A stretch of 48,521 bases of DNA, taken from positions 1 through 48,521 of the forward strand of contig JAQGIK010000166.1 of NCBI GenBank assembly GCA_028291265.1, read 5' to 3'. A model generated the notes under the pieces. That model worked only from the letters and a program-made list of their open reading frames with translations. It was not told the DNA's origin and searched no databases. Below, in pieces: positions 11,330 to 19,511 of this stretch. How positions within the stretch are numbered: position 1 is the stretch's first letter; each line of letters starts with the position of its first letter. Origin of the DNA: Caulobacter sp. (GTDB lineage: Bacteria; Pseudomonadota; Alphaproteobacteria; Caulobacterales; Caulobacteraceae). Both the position numbers and the translations under genes were made by a program.

Positions 11330-12757
11330 TTATTCGCTGTAGTCGAATTCGAACTTCGGGTTCTCGGCGTCCAGGCACTTGCCGTCGAGCGGCTTGCCCG
11401 GATCCTGGAAGAAGCTGCGGACCAGGCCCCGCGTGCAGGGGCTGCGGAAGCTGACGCCGTGGGTGACGTTGGGGGCGATGAACAGCTGGCTCTTCGAGAA
11501 GCGGGCGGCGGCCGCCTTGGCGAACTGCGGCGGACAGCCGGGATCGATTTCGGCGGCCAGGAACAGGGTCGGCACGTCGCTGAACTGCGGGGCGCCGTCG
11601 ACGGGGTTGGCCTTGCCGACCGGCCAGGCGTCGCAGACCTCGAAGTAGCGGCTCATCGAGGGGACCAGCAGGGCGGCGATGGCGTCGTCGCCGACGGCGG
11701 CGACCTTGGCGCGGTCCTCGAAGGGGAACTCCTCCTTGCAGAGGTGGGTCAGGTGTTGGCCCTCGAAATAGGGGCTGCGGTCGGCGCGGTGGGCGTCGAG
11801 GGCCGAGAAGTCGCCCTTGGCGATGTTGGCCAGGTCGACCGGCAGGTGGCGGGCCCCGCCGTCCTCGTAGGCCGCGTCCATCAGGAAGCCGCCGACATCC
11901 GAGGCGGTGTAGCTGCGACCCTTGACCATCTGCGGCCCGGCGACGAAGCGCTTGGCCATGGCGACGACGTCGGCCTCCAGGGTCGGGTAGCGCTTGTGGC
12001 ATTCGGCGTCGGCGGCGCACTTGGCCATCACCAGCCGGACGGCGTCGGAGACCAGTTGCGGTCCGCCTTCGGCCCAGTTGGCCTCGGGCGGCCAGGGCGA
12101 GTCGAGGACCACGGCCCGGACCCCCTGCGGCGCATGGCGCAGGATGGCCATGGCGGCGCTGGTCCCGTAGCTGGCGCCGAACAGATCGATCTGCTGGTAG
12201 CCGAGCGCCTGGCGCAGGTCCTGGACGTCGAGGGCGACCTCGCGCTCGTTGTAGCGGGAGAGGTCGACGCCGGCGGCGGCGTGCAGGGCGGCGCAGGCCT
12301 TCAGGGTCTCGGCGGCGGCCGGCGACAGCGGGCCGGCGTCGTTCATCGGCACCGTGCCACAGTCGAGCAGCGGCGAAGCCATGCCGGACCCCCGCTCGTC
12401 GAAGAACACCCAGTCCTGGTCGACGGCGATCATGTCCCTGGCCAGCGGCGAGCGGGCGATGCGCGAGGCGCCCTGCACGGCCGCCCCGCCGGGACCGCCC
12501 TGCAGGTAGAAGACCGGCGGCTGGCCGGCCCGGGGGGCGGAGGCCTTGATGACCACCACCGGAATGGCGACGCGGCGCTTGCTGCTGGTTCCCCGCGACT
12601 CATCGACGGTCAGCACGCCGCAGGTCACCCGCGCCAGGTTGTCGCCGAAGTCGCCGATGCAGGGCGTGGTCTTCCAGGCCGGCTTGGCGGCCACGGCGGG
12701 GACAGCAAAGGCGAGGCCGGCGCAGGCGAGCGCGGCGACAAGAAGAGGACGGATCAT
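11330..12757 (-). CDS. secreted alpha/beta hydrolase, TAP-like C-terminus
   Basis: 475 residues with a Sec signal (LLVAALACAGLAFAVPAVAAKP). The alpha/beta hydrolase core has YLQGGPGGAA (oxyanion region), FFDERGSGMASPLLDC, the nucleophile elbow FGASYGTSAAM, the acid in EIDPGCPP and histidine in NVTHGV. This is the layout of the tripeptidyl aminopeptidase/prolyl aminopeptidase-like S33 group with a C-terminal TAP-like domain. It probably releases amino acids or short peptides in the periplasm; the substrate cannot be told from sequence. It lies upstream of proA on the same strand with a 43-bp gap, and downstream of a broken dipeptidase gene, so the pair may once have formed a peptide-utilisation unit. 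Confidence 0.88.
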   Translation of the reverse strand: MIRPLLVAALACAGLAFAVPAVAAKPAWKTTPCIGDFGDNLARVTCGVLTVDESRGTSSKRRVAIPVVVIKASAPRAGQPPVFYLQGGPGGAAVQGASRIARSPLARDMIAVDQDWVFFDERGSGMASPLLDCGTVPMNDAGPLSPAAAETLKACAALHAAAGVDLSRYNEREVALDVQDLRQALGYQQIDLFGASYGTSAAMAILRHAPQGVRAVVLDSPWPPEANWAEGGPQLVSDAVRLVMAKCAADAECHKRYPTLEADVVAMAKRFVAGPQMVKGRSYTASDVGGFLMDAAYEDGGARHLPVDLANIAKGDFSALDAHRADRSPYFEGQHLTHLCKEEFPFEDRAKVAAVGDDAIAALLVPSMSRYFEVCDAWPVGKANPVDGAPQFSDVPTLFLAAEIDPGCPPQFAKAAAARFSKSQLFIAPNVTHGVSFRSPCTRGLVRSFFQDPGKPLDGKCLDAENPKFEFDYSE

Positions 12758-12826
12758 GCGGGAGACTCCGGAGGCGGTCTGTACCTTACGCGGATCGACC
12801 GGATCCGCGCCAAGCGTTTTGCGGGC

Positions 12827-13942
12827 CTAGGCGGGCTGCCAGGTTTCGGCGAACACCCGGTGGAAGTTGAGACCCAGCACCTTCTCGGCCACCCGGGCCG
12901 GATAGCCGGCTTTCAGCAGCTGGTCGGCGATGACGGCGCAGCGGTCGGACCGGTTGAGGCCGGTGACGAAGGGGGCCGGGCCCTCGCCGGGGGCGGCCAC
13001 GCCGCTGGCCTTGCGGCGGGCGGTCTCGGCGTCCCAGGCCTTCATGCTCTCGGCCGAGGTGTCGAAGGGGGTCAGGATGGTGTCGCTGCCGATGCCGACG
13101 TGGTCTTCGCCGGCCGCGTTCAGGGCGTGGGTGAGGTGGGCCATGTAGGCGGCCAGCGAGGGCTACTCGGGGGCCACCGAGATGTAGCTGAGGTCGAAGA
13201 TGCCGATGACCCCGCCGCGTTCGGCCAGGGCCCGCATCAACCGGTCGGACTTGTTGCGCGGGTGGGGCCGGATCGCGCCGCTGCCGGCGTGGGTGACCAG
13301 CACCGGCCGCCGGCTGGCCTCGATAGCGGCCAGGCCCGTGGTCTCGTCGCTGTGGCTGATGTCGAGGGTGACGCCGAGGCGGTTCATGCGGTCGACGGCC
13401 TGGCGGCCGAGCTCGGTCAGGCCGGTCGAGGTCTTCGACATGACGCCCGATCCGAACGGGGTGGTCAGGTTGTAGCTGAGGCCCATGACCAGCACGTCGA
13501 GGGCCCGGAAGTGGTCGATGGACTCGACCTGGCCCTCCAGCATCTCGCCGGCCTCGAAGGAGGCGATCAGGCCGATCCGGCCGGCGGCCTTGGCCGCGGC
13601 GATGTCGCCCGGTTTGCGGATGCGGGTGAAGAGGTCGCCGTTGAGGCCGATGGCCTTGTCGACGAGGCCGCATTCCTCGGTGGTCTCGGCCCTGTTCTGC
13701 CGCCCCGGTCCGCCGAGCGTCATCTTGAAGGCGCTGAGGCCCGAGGCCCGCACCTGGCCCCGCAAGGTCGCGTCGAGGGGGGCGGTGGGATCGAGCGGAG
13801 CCACCAGGTTGCCGTCGATGACCAGGGCGTCCCGATAGAGCCGCCGCGCCTCCGGACTGATCTTCTGCGCCGCCAGGGCGCCGGACAGCGGCGCGGCGGC
13901 GAAGGCGGCGGCAGCGCCGGCCAGAAGGGATCGTCGGTCCAT
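12827..13942 (-). pseudogene. M19 membrane dipeptidase family, split by in-frame TAG
   Basis: The 5' part (13942-13163) encodes a Tat-like signal (MDRRSLLAGAAAAFAAAP) and the first two thirds of an M19 dipeptidase: FEAGEML, LDISHSDETTG and VTHAGSGAIRPHPRNKSDR. A TAG at 13163-13165 follows SVAPE; the same frame then resumes at once with PSLAAYMAHLTHALNAAGEDHVGIGSD and the family C-terminus, ending at 12827. No frame change is needed, so this is a single nonsense change. Zinc ligands Glu, both His and the final Asp (GIGSD) remain. The usual HxD near the N-terminus is replaced by NLV in VIDGNLVAP, which some M19 relatives share. Either a pseudogene, a recent mutation, or a base error. Confidence 0.85.
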
Positions 13943-14097
13943 GCAGGGGTTCCTCAGCCGCCCCGGACGATAGGAAGCGGCGGGCCCCGGTCAAATGAAC
14001 TCGCGGAAAGGTGCGTTTCCGCGTGCGTCAAACAAGCGCTTGAATGCCCCTGCGTGAGGGCGCTTAGGTGCGGCGAAATTCAATCGAGGAGGCGTTC

Positions 14098-15345
14098 ATG
14101 CCTGAAGCTCTGATCATCGACGCGGTCCGCACCCCCCGGGGCATCGGCAAGATCGGCAAGGGCGCCCTTGCCGAAATCCACCCGCAGGAACTGGGCGCCA
14201 CCGTCCTCAGGGCCCTGGCCGAGCGCAACCACATCAAGACCGAAGAGGTCGACGACATCTTCTGGGGCACCAGCAGCCAGGTCGGCATGCAGGGCGGCGA
14301 TCTGGGCCGCATGTCGGCGCTGGCCGCCGGCTACAGCATCAAGTCCTCGGCCATGACCCTCGACCGCTTCTGCGGTTCGGGCATCACCGCGGTCAGCCTG
14401 GCCGCCCAGGCGATCATGTCAGGCATGGAAGACCTGGTCATCGCCGGCGGCACCGAGATGATGTCGATGGCCGGCCGTCGCGCCCCGTCGGACGGCGCCC
14501 CGATGCTGATGGACCGCGGCAACAAGAAGCTGCGCGACCTGCATCCCCAGTCGCACCAGGGCGTCTGCGCCGACGCCATCGCCACCCTGGAAGGCATCAC
14601 CCGCGAGGACGTCGACGCCCTGGCCCTGGTCAGCCAGCAGCGCGCCGCCGCCGCCATCGCCGGCGGTCACTTCGACAAGTCCCTGGTGCCGGTCTACAAC
14701 GCCGACGGCACGCTGGCCCTGGACAAGGAAGAGTTCCCGCGTCCGGAAACCACCGCCGAGGGCCTGGCCGCCCTGAAGCCCTCGTTCGCCGCCATGGCCG
14801 ACGTGCCGCTGGACGAGGAAGGCACCACCTTCCGCAAGCTGATCACCAACGTCCACAAGGACCTGGACATCCAGTTCATGCACCACGCCGGCAACAGCTC
14901 GGGCGTCGTCGATGGTTCGGCCGCCCTGCTGCTGGCCTCGCCGGCCTATGCGGCCAAGAACGGCCTCAAGGCCCGCGCCAAGGTCATCGCCACCGCCAAC
15001 ATGGGCGACAGCCCGACCCTGATGCTCAACGCCCCGGTCCCGGCGGCGCGCAAGGTTCTGGAAAAGGCCGGCCTGACGGTCGACGACATCGACCTGTGGG
15101 AACTCAACGAGGCCTTCTCGGTCGTCGCCGAGAAGTTCATCCGCGATCTCAAGCTCGACCGCGAAAAGGTCAACGTCAACGGCGGCGCCATGGCGCTCGG
15201 CCACCCGATCGGCGCCACCGGCGCCATCCTGATCGGCACCATGGTCGACGAACTGGAACGCCGCGGCCTGAAGCGCGGCCTGATCACCATGTGCGCCGCC
15301 GGCGGCATGGCTCCGGCCATCATCATCGAGCGCGTCGAAAGCTAG
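14098..15345 (+). CDS. acetyl-CoA C-acyltransferase (thiolase)
   Basis: 415-residue thiolase that joins or cleaves acyl-CoA with CoA, in beta-oxidation or acetoacetyl-CoA formation. The nucleophile is C92 in LDRFCGSGITAVSLAAQ; the C-terminal motifs NGGAMALGHPIGATGA (His) and MCAAGGMAP (second Cys) are intact. ATG 14098 has AGGAGG 5 nt upstream and begins MPEALIIDAVRTPRG, the normal thiolase N-terminus; an in-frame ATG 30 nt earlier lacks a ribosome site. It stands alone, divergent from the broken dipeptidase and followed by a strong terminator, so it is probably monocistronic. FadA-type degradative function is likeliest. Confidence 0.93.
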   Translation: MPEALIIDAVRTPRGIGKIGKGALAEIHPQELGATVLRALAERNHIKTEEVDDIFWGTSSQVGMQGGDLGRMSALAAGYSIKSSAMTLDRFCGSGITAVSLAAQAIMSGMEDLVIAGGTEMMSMAGRRAPSDGAPMLMDRGNKKLRDLHPQSHQGVCADAIATLEGITREDVDALALVSQQRAAAAIAGGHFDKSLVPVYNADGTLALDKEEFPRPETTAEGLAALKPSFAAMADVPLDEEGTTFRKLITNVHKDLDIQFMHHAGNSSGVVDGSAALLLASPAYAAKNGLKARAKVIATANMGDSPTLMLNAPVPAARKVLEKAGLTVDDIDLWELNEAFSVVAEKFIRDLKLDREKVNVNGGAMALGHPIGATGAILIGTMVDELERRGLKRGLITMCAAGGMAPAIIIERVES

Positions 15346-15369
15346 TCTTTCGAAGCTTCGAACGAAGAG

Positions 15370-15395
15370 GGCCCCGGAGCGATCCGGGGCCTTTT
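15370..15395 (+). terminator. intrinsic terminator of the thiolase gene
   Basis: Perfect 9-bp stem GGCCCCGGA / TCCGGGGCC with a GCGA tetraloop, followed by TTTTT, starting 25 nt after the thiolase stop codon. Confidence 0.93.
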
Positions 15396-15399
15396 TACG

Positions 15400-15570
15400 T
15401 CAGGCGGCCCGCTTGAAGGATTCCGGCCGGCGCGCGGCAATGGAGCGCGGCGGGAAGGGGATCGGTTTGCGCACGGGCAGGTTGGTGTAGATCCACACCC
15501 CCATCAGGGTCACGAACAGGCTGCCGAAGGCGAGGACGACGCCGATCAGGAAAACGGTCTGGAAGGTCAT
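15400..15570 (-). CDS. small single-pass membrane protein, 56 aa
   Basis: A short gene read from ATG 15570 with AAGGAG 7 nt upstream, an excellent ribosome site. The product begins MTFQTVFLIGVVLAFGSLF, has one transmembrane helix at about residues 5-28 (into VWIYTNLP), and a basic Pro/Arg cytoplasmic tail (VRKPIPFPPRSIAARRPE). The family is not recognised. It lies 83 bp downstream of fixJ on the same strand. Its upstream region carries the same box as the alternative oxidase gene, so it may be an oxygen-regulated subunit or modulator of a respiratory or sensor complex. That role is inference from position only. Confidence 0.8.
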   Translation of the reverse strand: MTFQTVFLIGVVLAFGSLFVTLMGVWIYTNLPVRKPIPFPPRSIAARRPESFKRAA

Positions 15571-15627
15571 GGCAGGCTCCTTGAAACTGGAGCCCGATCC
15601 TCGCGCCGACCACGGCGAAGGAACATT

Positions 15628-15657
15628 CGGGAATGCCCCTTACGGGCTTGCCCTTAG
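15628..15657 (-). promoter_or_regulatory. putative FixJ-type box upstream of the small membrane protein
   Basis: Read on the minus strand, this segment matches the one upstream of the alternative oxidase with pattern CTANGNNNAAGNCCGTAAGG, continuing with GNGNATNCC. It overlaps the last codons of fixJ and lies about 60 nt before the small gene's start. Similarity to known FixJ sites is from memory and unverified. Confidence 0.5.
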
Positions 15658-16259
15658 CCCTCGGCCAGCAGGCACATCCGCACCAGCTCCGACAGCGAGG
15701 CGGCCTGCATCTTGGTCATGAGGTTGGCGCGGTAGATCTCCACGGTGCGCGGACTGATGCCCAGATCGAAGGCGATGATCTTGTTGGGCTTGCCGGCCAG
15801 CAGCCCGTCCAGCACCTCGGCCTCGCGGCCGGACAGGGCGGCGCGGCGGTCGCGGACGGCCTGCCGGTCCTGGGCCCGCAGGCGGCCGGCCTCGCTCTGG
15901 CCGAGCGCCGAGCGCAGGGCCGACAACAGGGCCTCGTCCTCGAACGGCTTTTCGAGAAAGTCGACGACCCCGGCCCGCATGGCCTCGATGGCCAGGGCCA
16001 GGTCGGCGTGACCGGTCATGACGATTACGGGCAGGTCGATGCCGGCCGCCTTGACCCGCCGCACCATCTCCAGCCCGTTGATCTGCGGCATGCGCACGTC
16101 GGTCAGCAGGCAGCCCGGCTCCAGGGTCGGCAGGGCGTCCAGGAAGCTGACCGCGCTGTCGTAGGTGCGGGCGGCGAGGTCGGCGCTCTCCAGCAGGAAC
16201 TGCAGGCTGTCGCGCATGGCCTCGTCGTCGTCGACGATATGGACCATCCCGTTACTCAT
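15654..16259 (-). CDS. fixJ: FixJ family response regulator
   Basis: 201 residues: an N-terminal receiver domain with phospho-acceptor D54 (GCLLTDVRMPQINGLEM) and conserved MTGHAD / FLEKPF, joined to a LuxR/FixJ helix-turn-helix (SGREAEVLDGLLAGKPNKI; SPRTVEIYRANLMTKM). In the known pathway FixJ is phosphorylated by FixL under low oxygen and activates fixK and respiratory genes. It overlaps fixL by 8 nt, so the pair is translationally coupled. Candidate target boxes lie just downstream (15628-15657) and upstream of the divergent oxidase. Confidence 0.93.
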   Translation of the reverse strand: MSNGMVHIVDDDEAMRDSLQFLLESADLAARTYDSAVSFLDALPTLEPGCLLTDVRMPQINGLEMVRRVKAAGIDLPVIVMTGHADLALAIEAMRAGVVDFLEKPFEDEALLSALRSALGQSEAGRLRAQDRQAVRDRRAALSGREAEVLDGLLAGKPNKIIAFDLGISPRTVEIYRANLMTKMQAASLSELVRMCLLAEG

Positions 16260-17703
16260 CGAGTTCTCCGTCCGTCACCGCGCGTAGCGTGAACCGGAAG
16301 GTCGCGCCGCCGCCAGGGGTTTGCTCGGGCCACAGCTTGCCGCCGTGGGCCTCGACGATGGTCCGGCAGATGGAGAGGCCCACGCCCATGCCCGCCGCCT
16401 TGGTGGTGATGAAGGGCTGGAACAACTTTGCTTCCACTTCCGGAGCGATCCCCGGGCCGGTGTCGGCGACGCTGACCAGCGCCATATCGTCCGGGGCCGG
16501 GTCGATGCGCACGGTGAGGTCCTTGCGCGCGCTGTCCTCCATGGCCTCGAGGGCGTTGCGCAGCAGGTTCAGCACCACCTGCTGGATCTGCACCCGATCG
16601 GCCAGCACCACATCGACGGCCGGGTCGAACTGGAAGCGGACAATGACGCCCTGCTCGCGGGCGCCGACCAGGCCCAGGGCCGCCGCCTCCTCGACGATGC
16701 GCGGCAGGCTCTCGACCCGGCGCTCGCTCTCGCCGCGGGCGGCGAACTCGCGCAGGCGGCGGATGATGTCGCCGGCCCGCAGGGCCTGCTCGGCGGCCTT
16801 GTCGAGGCCGACCCTGGCCTTCTCGAGCCCGCCGCTGGCCAGCAGTCGGCTGGAGCCTTTCAGGTAGTTGGCGATGGCCCCCAGCGGCTGGTTGATCTCA
16901 TGCGCCAACGCAGACGCCATCTCGCCCATGGCGGTCAGGCGCGAGACATGGATCAGCTCGCCCTGCAGCTCCTGCAGCCGCGCCTCGGTCGACTGGCGCT
17001 CGGTCAGGTCGCGGATGAAGCCGGTGAAGAAGCGGCCGGTCTCGGTGCGGATCTCGCCGACCGCCAGTTCCATGGGGAAGGTCGTGCCGTCGCGACGCGC
17101 GCCGACCACGATACGGCCCAGGCCAATGATCCGCCGCTCGCCGGTGCGGTAATAGTGTTCCAGATAGCCGTCGTGGGCGTCCTTGTGCGGCTGGGGCATC
17201 AGCATGCTGACGTTGCGGCCCAGGACCTCGGCCGAGGTCCAGCTGAACAGGCGCTCGGCGGCGGTGCTGAACGAGCGGATCAGGCCGTCTTCACCGATGA
17301 TCACCAGGGCGTCGGGGATGGTGTCGAGGATCGACTGGACGTGGGCTTCGCGCTCGGCGAGGTCGCGGTTGACGCCCTCGGCGCGGCGCCGGGCGCGCTG
17401 GAAGAGCTCGCCGCCGGCGACGATGCTGGCGGCGACCAGGGCAAACAGTGTCAGGGCCGCCAGGTCGGCCCCGAGACCCCAGGCCGCGACGGCCCCGAGC
17501 AGCACGGCCAGCAGCCCGGGCAGGAAGCCGCCGAGCGCCGAGGCCAGCACGACGGCCGGGATCATCAGCAGCGGCGTCGACGCCTCGCCGAGCCCGGGGC
17601 CGGCCAGCGCCTTGACGCTCGCGCCCAACCCGACGCCGACCCCGGCCGCCAGCAGGCCAAGCCAGAGCCTGCGGGGCTGCTCAAGGAAGGAGGGGTTCGA
17701 CAC
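16252..17703 (-). CDS. fixL: FixL-like oxygen-sensing histidine kinase
   Basis: 483 residues. Three to four membrane segments lie in the first 95 residues (LWLGLLAAGVGVGLGA, LLMIPAVVLASALGGFLPG, LLAVLLGAVAAWGLG, LTLFALVAASIVAG). A PAS domain at about 120-235 carries the FixL haem pocket: proximal His H177 in DAHDGYLEHYYRTG, and GLGRIVVGARRDGTTFPMEL. The kinase core has H268 (ALAHEINQPLGAIANY) and HATPase motifs (LRNALEAMED, DTGPGIAP, GVGLSICRTIVEAHGG). Similarity to rhizobial FixL across the PAS-kinase junction is strong, so haem-based oxygen sensing is very likely. It forms an operon with fixJ and is divergent from the alternative oxidase. Confidence 0.93.
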   Translation of the reverse strand: MSNPSFLEQPRRLWLGLLAAGVGVGLGASVKALAGPGLGEASTPLLMIPAVVLASALGGFLPGLLAVLLGAVAAWGLGADLAALTLFALVAASIVAGGELFQRARRRAEGVNRDLAEREAHVQSILDTIPDALVIIGEDGLIRSFSTAAERLFSWTSAEVLGRNVSMLMPQPHKDAHDGYLEHYYRTGERRIIGLGRIVVGARRDGTTFPMELAVGEIRTETGRFFTGFIRDLTERQSTEARLQELQGELIHVSRLTAMGEMASALAHEINQPLGAIANYLKGSSRLLASGGLEKARVGLDKAAEQALRAGDIIRRLREFAARGESERRVESLPRIVEEAAALGLVGAREQGVIVRFQFDPAVDVVLADRVQIQQVVLNLLRNALEAMEDSARKDLTVRIDPAPDDMALVSVADTGPGIAPEVEAKLFQPFITTKAAGMGVGLSICRTIVEAHGGKLWPEQTPGGGATFRFTLRAVTDGELDE

Positions 17704-17738
17704 GGGCCGATCATAGGCGCGGGGGCCGGGCGAAGCGA

Positions 17739-17771
17739 CCTAGGTAGAAGTCCGTAAGGAGAATGCCGAAA
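17739..17771 (+). promoter_or_regulatory. putative FixJ-type box upstream of alternative oxidase
   Basis: CTAGGTAGAAGTCCGTAAGG, about 95 nt upstream of the oxidase start in the fixL-oxidase divergent region. It aligns without gaps to the minus-strand segment upstream of the small membrane protein (15628-15657) and is in a likely position for an activator site. Assignment to FixJ is inference from location and partial recollection of FixJ boxes. Confidence 0.5.
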
Positions 17772-17853
17772 TTTCCGGCCGCCGTGGAAGGGCGCAGAAG
17801 CGGGGTCATCGGCGGCCCGGGAGGGTCCGCCCCAAAAGACAAGGACAGCCGCC

Positions 17854-18549
17854 ATGACCGCCACTGCCCCCGAGATCGACCTGACCGTCCACCATCGGCC
17901 GCGCGGCGTCTCGGACCGCGTCGCCTACGGCTTCGTCAAGGCGCTGCGCTTCTTCGCCGACACCTTCTTCGCCAAGCGCTACGGCCACCGGGCCGTGGTG
18001 CTGGAGACGGTCGCGGCGGTGCCCGGCATGGTCGGCGCCACCCTGACCCACCTGAAGTGCCTGCGCCGGATGTGCGACGACAAGGGCTGGATCAAGACCT
18101 TGATGGACGAGGCCGAGAACGAGCGCATGCACCTGATGACCTTCATCAAGATCTGCCAGCCGACCGCCTTCGAACGCTTCGTGGTCGTGGCCGTGCAGTG
18201 GGTCTTTTACCTGGTCTTCTTCGCCCTCTATCTGATCTCGCCGAAGACGGCCCACCGGGTGGTCGGCTACTTCGAGGAAGAGGCGGTGATCAGCTACACC
18301 CACTACCTGGCCGAGATCGACGAGGGCCGTTCGGAGAATGTCCCGGCCCCGGCCCTGGCCATCCGCTACTGGGGCCTGGCCGCCGACGCCACGCTGCGCG
18401 ACGTGGTCGAGGTGGTCCGCGCCGACGAGGCCCACCACCGGGACGTCAACCACGGCTTCGCCAACGAGCTGGTCGGTCTGCCGGTCGTCGATCCCGCGCC
18501 CTGCCCGCCGCATGTCGTGCTGGAACCGAACTGGAAGCGGGCCGCCTGA
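17854..18549 (+). CDS. aox: alternative oxidase (cyanide-insensitive ubiquinol oxidase)
   Basis: 231-residue di-iron ubiquinol oxidase that reduces oxygen to water without proton pumping, as an interfacial inner-membrane protein. All four helix motifs are present: [12 protein letters not shown] (E51), [13 protein letters not shown] (E90, H93), [15 protein letters not shown] (E141-143) and [12 protein letters not shown] (E192, H195). The hydrophobic hairpin is at about 108-130 ([20 protein letters not shown]). ATG 17854 with AAGGAC upstream gives a complete short bacterial form. It is transcribed divergently from fixLJ with a candidate shared control box, suggesting expression tuned to oxygen. 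A strong terminator follows. Confidence 0.95.
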   Translation: MTATAPEIDLTVHHRPRGVSDRVAYGFVKALRFFADTFFAKRYGHRAVVLETVAAVPGMVGATLTHLKCLRRMCDDKGWIKTLMDEAENERMHLMTFIKICQPTAFERFVVVAVQWVFYLVFFALYLISPKTAHRVVGYFEEEAVISYTHYLAEIDEGRSENVPAPALAIRYWGLAADATLRDVVEVVRADEAHHRDVNHGFANELVGLPVVDPAPCPPHVVLEPNWKRAA

Positions 18550-18576
18550 TCCCCCACGATGGGCGGGGCCAGTGAA

Positions 18577-18603
18577 GGGGCCCGGAGCAATCCGGGCCCC
18601 TTT
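18577..18603 (+). terminator. intrinsic terminator of the alternative oxidase gene
   Basis: Perfect 10-bp stem GGGGCCCGGA / TCCGGGCCCC with a GCAA loop, followed by TTT. It lies between the oxidase and the convergent transporter gene. Confidence 0.85.
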
Positions 18604-18605
18604 GA

Positions 18606-19511
18606 CTATGCCCGTTTGCGGCCCGCGAAGGCGGTGGCGGCGATGCCGAGGCCGATCAGGGCCACCCCGGCGGCATGGTAGGGATGGAACGGCTCGCCGA
18701 GCAGGGCGACGGCGAGGATGGCGCCGAACACCGGCATCAGATGCATGTACTGGCCGGCCGGGCCGGCCCCGATCAGCTCGACCCCGCGGTTGAAGCAGAG
18801 GTAGGCCAGGAACGACGGGAACAGGGCGACGTAGCCGATGCCGGCCAAGGCCTGCCAGGTCGGCTGGAAGGTGCGGCCCTGGATCAGTTCGTGGGCGTAG
18901 AGCGGGGCGGTGACCAGGGCCGCCAGCACGAAGGTGACCAGCAGCAGGCTCAGGGGATGGACCTGCGGGCGTTTGCGCAGCAGCAGGCTGTAGGCGGCGT
19001 AGAGCACCACGCCGATCAGGATGATGCCGTCGCCGGGGTTGAGATGCAGCGACAGCAGGGCCCAGGGCCGGCCCTCGCTGATCACCACCAGCACGCCCAG
19101 CAGCGACAGGGCGATGCCGGCCAGGGCGCCGGCCCCGATGCGGTCGCGCAGAAGGACGAAGCCGAAGAACAGGATCAGCGGCGGGATGGCCGCCTGCATC
19201 AGGAGGCTGTTGAGCGCGGTGGTGCTTTCGAGGCCCCAGTAGAGCAGGGCCCCGAACGAAGCGACGCCGCTGAGGCTCAGGAGCACGACAAGCTTCCAGT
19301 GACGGCGCAGGACGGGTGCGTCGGTCTTCAGATGCTTCCACGCCAAGGGCGCGACCAGCAGGCTGGCCAGCACCCAGCGCCAGAAGGTCAGGGTCATCGG
19401 CGGCACCACCCCGCTCATCGCCCGGCCGGCGATGGAGTTGCCGGCCCAGAACAGCATGGTGGCGGCCAGCAGCAGCGGGGCCGTCATCCACAGGCGCTCC
19501 CTCAGGTTCAC
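18606..19511 (-). CDS. EamA/DMT-family transporter
   Basis: 301-residue inner-membrane protein with about ten hydrophobic helices in two EamA repeats (first: LLLAATMLFWAGNSIAGRAMSG and TLTFWRWVLASLLVAP; second: IGVVLYAAYSLLLRK and FPSFLAYLCFNRGVELIGA). It is probably a drug/metabolite exporter; the substrate is unknown. It starts at GTG 19511, overlapping the stop of the Gre-family gene by 4 nt (GTGA), so the two genes are translationally coupled. Confidence 0.9.
   Translation of the reverse strand: MNLRERLWMTAPLLLAATMLFWAGNSIAGRAMSGVVPPMTLTFWRWVLASLLVAPLAWKHLKTDAPVLRRHWKLVVLLSLSGVASFGALLYWGLESTTALNSLLMQAAIPPLILFFGFVLLRDRIGAGALAGIALSLLGVLVVISEGRPWALLSLHLNPGDGIILIGVVLYAAYSLLLRKRPQVHPLSLLLVTFVLAALVTAPLYAHELIQGRTFQPTWQALAGIGYVALFPSFLAYLCFNRGVELIGAGPAGQYMHLMPVFGAILAVALLGEPFHPYHAAGVALIGLGIAATAFAGRKRA

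Noticed and set aside
12790-12808. GCGGATC/GATCCGC hairpin as a terminator of the dipeptidase gene
   Set aside because: Short stem and no U-tract on either strand.
13163-13165. Read-through of TAG as pyrrolysine in the dipeptidase
   Set aside because: No pyrrolysine genes are expected in this lineage and the family does not use it; a nonsense mutation or base error is simpler.
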